Below, one piece after another: positions 30,025-37,788 of a DNA stretch of 64,000 nt (the stretch's first letter is position 1; every line of letters starts with the position of its first letter). The notes under the pieces are model-generated. The model ran no database searches. It saw nothing but the letters and a program-made list of their open reading frames with translations, and was not told the origin of the DNA. A program made the translations under genes and the position numbers. This DNA comes from Azospira sp. I13. Its GTDB lineage: Bacteria > Pseudomonadota > Gammaproteobacteria > Burkholderiales > Rhodocyclaceae. The stretch lies in contig NZ_BFBP01000010.1 in NCBI RefSeq assembly GCF_003112695.1, forward strand, positions 210,213-274,212. The letters run 5' to 3'.

Positions 30025-31668
30025 TCACTTCACTAGTTGTTCGCGCATGGCGCGCTTGTTGAGCTTGCCCACACTGGTCCGCGCCAGACTTTCGACGAAG
30101 CGGACGTTCTCGGGCACGCCGTATTTGGAAATATGGCCCTGGTCGGCAAAGACCTTCACATGGGTCTGTATGTCTTGGACCGATACCTGGCCGGCAAAGC
30201 CCGGCTTGAGCACCACCAGGGCCAGGGGCCGCTCGCCCCACTTCTCGTCGGGCACGCCGATGACGGCCACTTCGCTCACCGCCGGGTGGCGGCCGATGAG
30301 GTCCTCCAGTTCGAGGGAGGAAACCCACTCGCCACCGGTCTTGATCACGTCCTTGATGCGGTCGGTGACCTGCAGGTATCCCTGGGGGTCGATGTGGCCA
30401 ATGTCCTGGGTATGCAGCCAGCCGCCATCCCACAGATGCTCAGAAGCCTCCGGGTTGTGCAGATAGCCCTGAGTCAGCCAGGGCGTACGCACCACCACCT
30501 CGCCGGCACTCTTGCCGTCCCGCGGGCAATCGTCCATTTGGGCATCCACGGTGCGCAGGGCCACCAGGGGCACGGGTCGGCCGGTCTTCACCCGCACCGC
30601 CACGTTGGCCTCGGCATCGGCCAGCAGCGCCGGATCTTCCATCTGGGCCAGGGTGAGGATGGGACAGGTCTCGGACATGCCATAGCCGGTGAAGACGTCG
30701 ATGCCCCGCTCCAGGGCCGTCTTGGCCAGGCCCGTGGTGAGGGCGGAGCCGCCGATGATGACCTTCCACTTGGAAAGGTCCACCTGCTTGCCATAGGGCG
30801 TCAGCAGCAGCATGTGCAGGATGGTGGGGACGCAGTGGGAGAAAGTGACCTTCTCCTTCTCGATCAGCTTGAGGATAGCCTCGGGCTGGTAGCGCCCCGG
30901 ATAGACCTGCTTCACCCCCGCCAGGGTGGCGATGTAGGGCATGCCCCAGGCGTGCACATGGAACATGGGGGTCAGGGGCATGTAGATGTCGTCCCGGTGG
31001 AAGCCCCCCTGCTTGGGCGCCAGAGCCAGGGCGGAACAGACGGCCAGGGTGTGCAGCACCAGCTGGCGGTGGCTGAAATAGACGCCCTTGGGCAGGCCGG
31101 TGGTGCCAGTGGTGTAGAAGGTGGTGGCCCGGGTGTTTTCGTCGAAATCGGGGAAGTCGTAATGGTCCGGGCAGTCGGCCAACAGGGCTTCGTATTCACC
31201 GGCGAAGCCGGCCGGCAGATCGCCCCCCTCGTCGTCCAGGAGAATGAACTGCTTCACCGTGGCCAGCTCGCCGCGGATCTGCTCCAGCACCGGCAGGAAT
31301 TCCCGGTTGACCAGCAGCACCGTGGCCTGGGCATGGTTCAGGGTGTACAGGATCTGATCCGGGGATAGACGGACATTCACCGTCTGCAACACCGTACCCA
31401 GCATGGGCACGGCGAAGAAGCATTCCAAGTAGCGGTGGCTGTCCCAATCCATCACCGCCACCGTCTCGCCGGCCTGGGCGCCCAGGCGGGTCAGGGCGTG
31501 GCCCAGTTGATGGATGCGGCGGGCCATGTCGGCGTAGGTGTGGCGCCGCTTGTCGGCATAGACGATTTCCTGCTCGGGCGCCGTGGCCAGGGGGGTATGC
31601 AGGAGCTGCTTGATGAGCAGGGGGTAGCTGTAGGCCGAAGGCGTGACCGGGATGTTTTGCAGGGGCAT
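30025..31668 (-). CDS. Fatty acyl-CoA synthetase (AMP-forming, medium/long-chain type)
   Basis: Activates fatty acids to acyl-CoA with ATP. 547 residues of the ANL superfamily. The P-loop is YTTGTTGLPKG (about residue 185-197), followed by the A5 motif GYGMSETCP, the hinge DRIKDVIKTGGEWVSS and the final catalytic lysine region TSVGKLNKRAM. Size and sequence style resemble AlkK-type ligases rather than E. coli FadD. CGAGGAG precedes the ATG. It is the first gene of a three-gene minus-strand operon, and its own upstream region lacks an evident promoter. Confidence 0.9.
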   Translation of the reverse strand: MPLQNIPVTPSAYSYPLLIKQLLHTPLATAPEQEIVYADKRRHTYADMARRIHQLGHALTRLGAQAGETVAVMDWDSHRYLECFFAVPMLGTVLQTVNVRLSPDQILYTLNHAQATVLLVNREFLPVLEQIRGELATVKQFILLDDEGGDLPAGFAGEYEALLADCPDHYDFPDFDENTRATTFYTTGTTGLPKGVYFSHRQLVLHTLAVCSALALAPKQGGFHRDDIYMPLTPMFHVHAWGMPYIATLAGVKQVYPGRYQPEAILKLIEKEKVTFSHCVPTILHMLLLTPYGKQVDLSKWKVIIGGSALTTGLAKTALERGIDVFTGYGMSETCPILTLAQMEDPALLADAEANVAVRVKTGRPVPLVALRTVDAQMDDCPRDGKSAGEVVVRTPWLTQGYLHNPEASEHLWDGGWLHTQDIGHIDPQGYLQVTDRIKDVIKTGGEWVSSLELEDLIGRHPAVSEVAVIGVPDEKWGERPLALVVLKPGFAGQVSVQDIQTHVKVFADQGHISKYGVPENVRFVESLARTSVGKLNKRAMREQLVK

Positions 31669-31937
31669 GGGGGTTGTCTCCTCGCTTTTGTTTGGCGTGC
31701 TGTTTATTGCCTGCCGGCCGGGGACTTCTGCCCCATGGCAACATGCGATTTACGCCGGCAGATGCCCGTATTCATCCGCCCGACGGAAAAACCGACATAG
31801 ACCGGCAAGCCGCTTGAATCCATCAACAATCCGGATTTCGTCGCTGATTCTACGAACAGCCCCACCCCGTCCCGATGGCCCCTTGCGCCGAAATACTTGC
31901 ATAATCGGCCAAATACTCTCCCGCACTGCAACACACC
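31669..31937. other. Intergenic region between divergent acyl-CoA ligase and araC-type genes
   Basis: 269 bases. It contains the ribosome site of the ligase (CGAGGAG near 31677-31683). I find no strong -35/-10 pair facing the ligase operon, and only weak matches (CATAAT near 31899-31904) facing the AraC-type gene. The TTCAAAC palindrome found elsewhere in the region is absent here. Confidence 0.5.
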
Positions 31938-32945
31938 ATGCCGTTTACCGACGCCAGTACCGTCCCCATGTCCTTCGTACATAGCCTCCTCGGCGGTACG
32001 CCCCTGGATCACCCGGGTCAGGCCGACGCCCTGGTCCGGGCAGGCATTGCCCCGGCGCTGCTGGGCGCCGAAACGGCCCGGGTCACCACGGAGCAGTTCG
32101 CCACCCTGTACCAGTTGCTGGCGCGGGAGCTGGACGACGAACTGCCGGGCATGTTTTCCCGCCCAGTGCGGGCCGGCGCCTTCAAGTTTCTCTGCCTCAG
32201 CCTGATGGAATCGGCCAACCTGCAAACCGCCCTGTTCCGCTTCACCCGCTTCTTCCATCTGGTGCTGGACGACTTCGCCATCGAGCTGGCGCGCCAGGAC
32301 GGCCTCATCCGCATGGCCCTGGTGCCCCAGACCCCGGCGGCCCCAGCCAACACCTTCGGCCAGGAGATCATGCTCAAGCTGATCCACGGCGTCGCCTCCT
32401 GGCTGACCGGCCATCGCATGTTGCTGGCCCGGGTGGATTGCGCCTACCCGCGGCCGCGCCACGCCTCGGAATATGGTTTTCTCTACCCGGGACCGGTGCA
32501 TTTCGGGCAGCCCCTGTCCGCCCTCTACTTCGAGGCGGGCCAGCTGGCCACGCCCATCCGCCAGGACCGCAAGTCCCTCAACACCTTCCTCGCCCGGGCG
32601 CCGGGCGACTGGCTCTTCGTTTCCTTCGAGGAACACCCGGTGAGCCAGCGGCTGCGGGAATACCTGGCGCCCCGGCTGGAGCACCCGACAGCGGCCGGCG
32701 AAGCGGCGGCGGCCCTGCATCATTCCCTGCGCACCCTCACCCGCCGTCTGGCGGACGAAGGCACCACCTTCCAGGCCCTCAAGGACGAACTGCGCCGGGA
32801 TACGGCCATCCGCCGCCTCACCACCAGTGACACGCCCATTGCGGTCATCGGCCAGGAGCTGGGCTTCGAGGACCCCAACGCATTCCACCGGGCCTTCAAG
32901 AAATGGACCGGCAGCACGCCCGGCGCCTACCGGGTACAACGCTGA
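31938..32945 (+). CDS. AraC-family transcriptional regulator (arabinose-binding-like N-domain)
   Basis: 335 residues. The N-terminal two thirds (about 15-205) match the style of the Arabinose_bd (PF12625) sensor domain found in OruR/ArgR-type regulators. The C-terminal AraC double helix-turn-helix (about 245-330) contains RRLTTSDTPIAVIGQELGFEDPNAFHRAFKKWTG. The ligand is unknown; the setting between two fatty-acid operons suggests an acyl compound. It stands alone on the plus strand, and a strong minus-strand promoter just past its 3' end would transcribe its antisense. Confidence 0.9.
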   Translation: MPFTDASTVPMSFVHSLLGGTPLDHPGQADALVRAGIAPALLGAETARVTTEQFATLYQLLARELDDELPGMFSRPVRAGAFKFLCLSLMESANLQTALFRFTRFFHLVLDDFAIELARQDGLIRMALVPQTPAAPANTFGQEIMLKLIHGVASWLTGHRMLLARVDCAYPRPRHASEYGFLYPGPVHFGQPLSALYFEAGQLATPIRQDRKSLNTFLARAPGDWLFVSFEEHPVSQRLREYLAPRLEHPTAAGEAAAALHHSLRTLTRRLADEGTTFQALKDELRRDTAIRRLTTSDTPIAVIGQELGFEDPNAFHRAFKKWTGSTPGAYRVQR

Positions 32946-32977
32946 GAGAGGATGGGTGCAGAACATGGGTGCCACTT

Positions 32978-32999
32978 AATTCAAACGAACGTTTGAATT
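32978..32999. promoter_or_regulatory. Predicted TetR/PsrA-type operator downstream of the araC-type gene
   Basis: Palindrome ATTCAAACGAACGTTTGAAT (32979-32998, one further matching base on each side). It fits the PsrA-style pattern CAAAC-N4-GTTTG and differs from the operator before tetR at only two positions in 20. It overlaps the -10 of a minus-strand promoter, as the tetR copy does. Confidence 0.75.
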
Positions 33000-33024
33000 A
33001 TAGGCAATCCCCTTCCCCCGTCAA
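32997..33024 (-). promoter_or_regulatory. Strong sigma-70 promoter facing the araC-type gene and the ligase operon
   Basis: Minus strand: TTGACG (-35, 33024-33019), 16-base spacer, TATAAT (-10, 33002-32997). This is the best sigma-70 match in the region. It lies in the space between the convergent araC-type and fadL genes and points toward araC (antisense) and then the acyl-CoA ligase about 1.3 kb away. Confidence 0.75.
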
Positions 33025-33076
33025 TAGCCAATACGGCGGTGCATGACTTTTTCCATCCCATCCGCCATCGCCAGAC

Positions 33077-33103
33077 AAAAAAAGCCCCGGCCGCAGCCGG
33101 GGC
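33077..33103 (-). terminator. Intrinsic terminator after fadL
   Basis: Minus strand GCCCCGGC-TGCG-GCCGGGGC followed by seven T (33083-33077). It ends the tetR-fadL operon 36 bases past the fadL stop and insulates the next promoter from read-through. Confidence 0.92.
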
Positions 33104-33138
33104 ATCTCTCACAGAGGAAGTGGTCGCGAGGACCGGAC

Positions 33139-34434
33139 TCAGAAACTCATGGAGTACTGGACGCCCAGCACCTGCACGGAGCTCTTGTAGTCGCCCAGAA
33201 TGGTGCCGGTCACGGCGGGGTTGGCGCTGGTTTCGTTGCCCCGGGCATCCTTGGCCTTCACGTAGCTGTAGCCGAAGTCCAGCTTGCTGGTGTTGTTCAG
33301 CTTGTACTGGGCGCCGACGGAGTACCAGATACGGTCCTGGTCGGGCAGGCGCGGGGTGCGCAGGCCTTCCTTCACCGGGGACTGGTCAAAGGCCAGACCG
33401 ACGCGCAGCTTCCAGGCGTCAGTGGCCTGGTAGTTGGCACCGACGGCGACACGCCAGGTATCACGCCAGTTGTAGGTGCTGACCTTGTCGGCGGAGCCGT
33501 TGGCGAACTGCACCCGCAGTTCCGGCACGTCGGACCAGCTGGTGCGGCTGACGTCGCCCAGCAGTTCCCACTGGCTGTTGAGCTGGTGAGTAGCGCTGAA
33601 GATCAGGGTATCGGGCAGCTTGATATTGACCTTGCCCGCGCCGCTGGTGCCCGCAAAGCCATAGGTGGCAACGGCTACGCCGGCACCGGGACCAGTGAAG
33701 CCGGAAACGGCATACTTGCCTTCCAGCTCATGCTTGATGGCGGAGCGATAGGACACGCCCAACTGGGTGGCGGCGGTGGGGCGGAACAACACCCCCAGGT
33801 TGTAACCCCAGGCCCAGCTGTTGCCGGAAACCATGAAATTGCCGTCGCGGGAGCCGAAGGGGGCGCCGTTCAGGGCTGTTTCGAGCTGGGCATCGAACTT
33901 CTGGTAATTGATACCGCCGCCGATGGAGAAGGCGTCATTCACCCGGTAAGCCAGATTGGCATTCAGGTTGACGGCCTTGACGTCGGTCAGGGTGCCGAAA
34001 TACTGGCCCTGCCAGCCCTTGGCCCAGTCCGTGCGCATGCCGAAGGGGGCGTTGGCACCCAGACCAAAGGTCAGGTCCTTAGTCAGGGGCAGGGACAGGT
34101 AGAAGTTGGGGACGAAAGCCGCATCGCCGCCTTCCACGCCATTCTTCGCCAGATTCGGGTGGCCTGCGGGTGCCCGGGAACTGATGTTGTCGAAGGTGGA
34201 ATTCAGGTCGATGTAGTTCACGCCGACGGAGAACTGCCGGCCCTGCAGGCTGGACAGACTGGCGGCATTGAAATACTGGGCTGAGGCATTTTCAGCGCTG
34301 GCAGCGGAACCGGCGTAGGCATTGCCCAGGCCGGTGGCGTTCTGCTCCAGCAACTGGAAGCCGGCGGCCGATGCGTTGCCGGACAAGGCCCCCAAGACCA
34401 ACAACGGCAGCAACTTCATGGTCGTTTTCAACAT
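33139..34434 (-). CDS. fadL: Outer-membrane long-chain fatty acid transporter FadL
   Basis: 431-residue outer-membrane beta-barrel. The signal peptide is about 1-23 (MLKTTMKLLPLLVLGALSG, cleavage after NASA). The mature N-terminus AGFQLLEQNATGLGNAYAGSA is the FadL hatch with its NPA-like segment (AQYFNAASLSSL). The protein ends with an aromatic residue (VQYSMSF) as expected for a barrel. GAGGAG precedes the chosen start; the longer reading has no signal peptide. It is the last gene of the tetR-fadE operon. Confidence 0.93.
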   Translation of the reverse strand: MLKTTMKLLPLLVLGALSGNASAAGFQLLEQNATGLGNAYAGSAASAENASAQYFNAASLSSLQGRQFSVGVNYIDLNSTFDNISSRAPAGHPNLAKNGVEGGDAAFVPNFYLSLPLTKDLTFGLGANAPFGMRTDWAKGWQGQYFGTLTDVKAVNLNANLAYRVNDAFSIGGGINYQKFDAQLETALNGAPFGSRDGNFMVSGNSWAWGYNLGVLFRPTAATQLGVSYRSAIKHELEGKYAVSGFTGPGAGVAVATYGFAGTSGAGKVNIKLPDTLIFSATHQLNSQWELLGDVSRTSWSDVPELRVQFANGSADKVSTYNWRDTWRVAVGANYQATDAWKLRVGLAFDQSPVKEGLRTPRLPDQDRIWYSVGAQYKLNNTSKLDFGYSYVKAKDARGNETSANPAVTGTILGDYKSSVQVLGVQYSMSF

Positions 34435-34498
34435 TGGTGATGTCTCCTCTTTTGTGGTTGTGGTTGGGAAGCGGGCTTCCCGGGTAAAACACCTGTAC

Positions 34499-34897
34499 TC
34501 AAACCTCCGGCGGCATGTCGCGCTTGTTGCCGCTGGCATCGATGGCCACGTAGGTCAGCGTGGCTTCGGTCACCTTGACGGTGATGGGCTTGAAATAGTT
34601 ACGCTCGGCATAGACCTCGACGTTGAGGGTGACGGAGGTTTTGCCGACCTTGACGACCTCGGTGTAGAAACTCACCACGTCGCCAATGGAAATGGGCTGC
34701 TTGAACTGGAAGGCATTGACGGCCACCGTGGTGACCCGTCCGCGCGCCCGACGCATGGCGGCAACGCCGCCGGCAATGTCCACCTGGGACATGACCCAGC
34801 CGCCGAAGATGTCGCCGTTCGGATTCATGTCCGAGGGCATGGTCATCAGGCGCAGGGTGGGTTGCTTTTCGGGCAGTTGGACGGGGGTATCAGACAT
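34499..34897 (-). CDS. Acyl-CoA thioesterase (YciA type)
   Basis: 132 residues, hot-dog fold. PNGDIFGGWVMSQVDIAGGVAA contains the catalytic Asp and helix of YciA/BACH-type thioesterases, and strands such as VTTVAVNAFQFKQPISIGDVVSF follow. It hydrolyses acyl-CoA to free acid and CoA, perhaps to rescue CoA during fatty-acid overload. Its start overlaps the end of the fadB gene by 8 bases. Confidence 0.88.
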   Translation of the reverse strand: MSDTPVQLPEKQPTLRLMTMPSDMNPNGDIFGGWVMSQVDIAGGVAAMRRARGRVTTVAVNAFQFKQPISIGDVVSFYTEVVKVGKTSVTLNVEVYAERNYFKPITVKVTEATLTYVAIDASGNKRDMPPEV

Positions 34898-36827
34898 GTC
34901 GGCTCCTGGCGTAGTTGAGCGGGCCGCCCGTGAAGGGGGCGAAACCCGTGCCGAATATTACGCCGGCGTCCGCCAGCTCGGCATCGCCTACGACACCATC
35001 GTCCACCAATTGTTGCGTGCGTTTCAGCAGGGGCGCCACCAGGCGCTCGGCCAGGCCGGCCGGCACTGCTCCCGCCGCCCCCTTCTGGATCTTGCCAGCC
35101 GGGTAGGCGTAGAAGCCCTTGCCGCTCTTGCGCCCCAGGTCGCCCCGCTCGAAGCGTTGCACCAGGCACTTGGGGGGTTCCACACCGCTACCGGCGAGAG
35201 CCTTGCCAGCGGCCATGGCGATATCCAGGCCGACAGTATCCGCCAGCTCGATGGGCCCCATGGGCATGCCGAAGGCCAGGGCGGCTTCATCGACGGTTTC
35301 CGGCGCGATGCCTTCATCGACGCAGCGCATGGCTTCCAGCAGATAGGGGCCAAGCACAGCGTTCACCAGGAAGCCGGGGGCGCTCTGCACTGGCAGGGGC
35401 AGCTTGTCGATGCTGCGTACGAAGGCACAGGCCTTGCGGGTCATCTCGGCATCGCCGCCCGCAGCGGTGACCACCTCAACCAACGGCATCTTCGCCACCG
35501 GATTGAAGAAGTGGATGCCCACCAGGCGCTCCGGCTTTTGCAGCACGGTGCGGATATCTTCCAGGCGCAGGCTGGAGGTGTTGGTGGCGAGCACCGCCTC
35601 CGGTTTCATGCGGGCCTCCAGGCCCTTGAGCAGGCTGTGCTTGGCTTCCAGGTTCTCGAAGATGGCCTCGATAACCACGTCGGCATGGGCGGCGCCATGG
35701 CCTTCCGGATCGGGGATGAGCCGGTCCATGATGGCCCGCAGCTGCAGCTTGTCCTTGATGCGCTTGGCGAAGCCGGCATGGGCCCGCTGGATGGCGGGGG
35801 CGATGCGCGCCACCGTCTGGTCCTGCAGGGTCACGGTCATGCCGCGGCCGGCACACCAGGCGGCGATATCCCCCCCCATGACGCCGGCGCCCACCACGTG
35901 CACGCGCTTGGCGGTGAAGTCGCAGTCTTTGCCGAAGCCCTTGAGGCGTTCCTGCAGGCGGAACACCCGCACCAGATTACGGGCGGTGGAAGAACGGACA
36001 ATGCGGTCGGTAATCTCCGGCGCGGCCAGGGCGTTGCCACCGTACTGAGCCCACAGGTCGATGATGGCGTAGGGTGCCGGGTAGTGTTCGGGGCGGGCCC
36101 GCTTGGCCACCTGCTGGCGGGCCTTGCCGGCCACTACGCCCTTGAGGGGACCGGCGAAGAGGCGCTGCATGAAGGGCAGGGGCTTGCGGGTCGGCGGGTT
36201 GAGGGCCAGCTGGCGGGCGGCGGATTCCATCACCCGGGGCGGCACACATTCATCGGCGAGGCCCAGGCGCTTGGCCTTTTTCGCATCCACGGTCTTGCCG
36301 GCCAGCATCAGGTCCAGGGCCACGGCGGGGCCAACCCGCTCGGGCAGACGTTTCATGCCGCCCCAGCCGGGGAAAATGCCCAGCATGACTTCGGGCAGGC
36401 CCAGCTTGGTGCCCGGCTCATCCACCACCAGCAGGGTGCGGCAGGCCAGGGCCAACTCCAGGCCACCGCCCAGGCAGTGGCCGCGCACCAGGGCCAGGGT
36501 CGGGTAGGAGACGCCGGCTAGGCGGTTGAAGAGGTCCCAGCCCCGGGCGACCATTGCCTTGGCCGCGGCGGCATCACCCAGTTCGTCGAACTCGGAGATG
36601 TCGGCCCCGGCGATGAAGCCGGCGCTCTTGGCGGAGCGGATGATCAGGGCCTTGGGCGGCTGCTTGTCCAGCACGTCCAGCACGCCGGAGAGTTCGGCCA
36701 TCACGGCCTTGGAAAGGGAATTGGCGCTCTCGCCAGCCTTGTCCAGGGACAGCCAGGCCAGGCCGTCGGCCTCGCGGGTCAGGTGCCAGTGCTGGAAGGC
36801 GGTGGCGGCGGAAGTATTCATGTTCAT
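34890..36827 (-). CDS. fadB: Fatty oxidation multifunctional protein, ECH-first (FadB/FadJ type)
   Basis: 645 residues, shorter than E. coli FadB (729). An enoyl-CoA hydratase/isomerase domain comes first (about 15-200, GHCLGGGLELALACR and GLPEVMLGIFPGWGG with the two Glu). Then follow the 3-hydroxyacyl-CoA dehydrogenase NAD domain (about 310-490, VVGAGVMGGDIAAW; His in GIHFFNPVAKMPL) and C-terminal domains ending FAPFTGGPLNYA. It lies between degV and the thioesterase gene, with 9 bases and an 8-base overlap respectively. Confidence 0.92.
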   Translation of the reverse strand: MNMNTSAATAFQHWHLTREADGLAWLSLDKAGESANSLSKAVMAELSGVLDVLDKQPPKALIIRSAKSAGFIAGADISEFDELGDAAAAKAMVARGWDLFNRLAGVSYPTLALVRGHCLGGGLELALACRTLLVVDEPGTKLGLPEVMLGIFPGWGGMKRLPERVGPAVALDLMLAGKTVDAKKAKRLGLADECVPPRVMESAARQLALNPPTRKPLPFMQRLFAGPLKGVVAGKARQQVAKRARPEHYPAPYAIIDLWAQYGGNALAAPEITDRIVRSSTARNLVRVFRLQERLKGFGKDCDFTAKRVHVVGAGVMGGDIAAWCAGRGMTVTLQDQTVARIAPAIQRAHAGFAKRIKDKLQLRAIMDRLIPDPEGHGAAHADVVIEAIFENLEAKHSLLKGLEARMKPEAVLATNTSSLRLEDIRTVLQKPERLVGIHFFNPVAKMPLVEVVTAAGGDAEMTRKACAFVRSIDKLPLPVQSAPGFLVNAVLGPYLLEAMRCVDEGIAPETVDEAALAFGMPMGPIELADTVGLDIAMAAGKALAGSGVEPPKCLVQRFERGDLGRKSGKGFYAYPAGKIQKGAAGAVPAGLAERLVAPLLKRTQQLVDDGVVGDAELADAGVIFGTGFAPFTGGPLNYARSRHV

Positions 36828-36836
36828 GGTCTACCT

Positions 36837-37781
36837 TCAGTGAAAGGCATGGCTGCCGGCGGCGAAGGCCAGGGATACCGCCCCCGTGCCCACATTCACC
36901 GCAGCGGTGTTGCTCATCATGGAAATCAGGATTTCGACCCCCTGCTCGCGCACGGCGGCCGCCAGTTCGGCATAGCCGGGCAACTTGGGCACACTGTCGG
37001 GGTCACCGCCGTAGCTGATGCAGACATGGGGCGACTCCAGACCGGCCCGCACCTGCCGCGCCGCATTGGCGAATAGGCGCTGCACGCCGGCCTCAAAGCC
37101 ACGCACCTTGGCGATGGAGCGGGTGACATCCTGGTGGCAATGGAGAATGGGCTTCATGTCCAGCATCTGGCCAAGCTTGTAGGTACCCCAGTTGATGCTG
37201 GTATCGCCCTTCTTCACTGCCCGCTTGTAGATATGGAACAGGTCTGCCGGCACCAGATAGGTGTGGATCTGGTCGGCCAGCAGACGCAGACGGTTGCCAA
37301 TCTCGCTAGGCGTGCCGCCGAGACGGATGAGGCGCACCGCCTCCGCCGCCAGCACGGCCTGGCCGGTGAACAGGTTGCGGCTGGACAGCACGCACAGGCC
37401 GAAGCGGCCCGGCTTGCCGATTTCCCGGCGCGGGTCCTTGTACTTGGTCAGCACCGAGCGGGAGGCCTGCATGGCGTGGTCGTAGATGGGGCTGCGTTCG
37501 CTGGTGATGGTGAGGACGAAGACGTAGTCGTAGTCGATCACCAGGCGATCCAGGAAGACCTGTTCGATCTGGGCCGGCGAATAGGGAATGGATTCGGCAA
37601 AATCCTCGCTCTTGCGATCCACATGGGTGGCGTAGAAGCGATGGGTTTCTTCCGGGTCCCGCCGGTCGTGGATCAGGGCGCCGCCGATGCGCAGGGCGAT
37701 GGGCATGACGACGATCTCGTGGTCGTCGAGGAACTGCCGGGGCAGGTCGCAGCAGGAATCGACAATGATGCCGATGCGCAT
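36837..37781 (-). CDS. DegV family protein (fatty-acid binding fold)
   Basis: 314 residues from MRIGIIVDSCCDLPRQFLDD. The DegV opening (DSCCDLP, where many members have DSxxDLP), EDFAESIPYSPAQIEQVF and MKPILHCHQ are all present. In Firmicutes the DegV protein FakB holds a fatty acid for the kinase FakA; no FakA gene is near. A longer reading extends far into the thiolase gene and is rejected. It is separated from the thiolase by 7 bases. Confidence 0.88.
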   Translation of the reverse strand: MRIGIIVDSCCDLPRQFLDDHEIVVMPIALRIGGALIHDRRDPEETHRFYATHVDRKSEDFAESIPYSPAQIEQVFLDRLVIDYDYVFVLTITSERSPIYDHAMQASRSVLTKYKDPRREIGKPGRFGLCVLSSRNLFTGQAVLAAEAVRLIRLGGTPSEIGNRLRLLADQIHTYLVPADLFHIYKRAVKKGDTSINWGTYKLGQMLDMKPILHCHQDVTRSIAKVRGFEAGVQRLFANAARQVRAGLESPHVCISYGGDPDSVPKLPGYAELAAAVREQGVEILISMMSNTAAVNVGTGAVSLAFAAGSHAFH

Positions 37782-37788
37782 GGCGGCC

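Noticed and set aside
27603..30062. 819-codon plus-strand reading opposite the HAD/ECH fusion
   Set aside because: Antisense shadow of a well-supported enzyme; no ribosome site or family motifs.
31704..32975. Long minus-strand open reading (423 codons) opposite the araC-type gene, starting just after the predicted promoter
   Set aside because: It is a GC-rich shadow of the araC codons (Gly/Glu/His-rich, no motif). The transcript is of interest, but the reading frame is not a credible protein.
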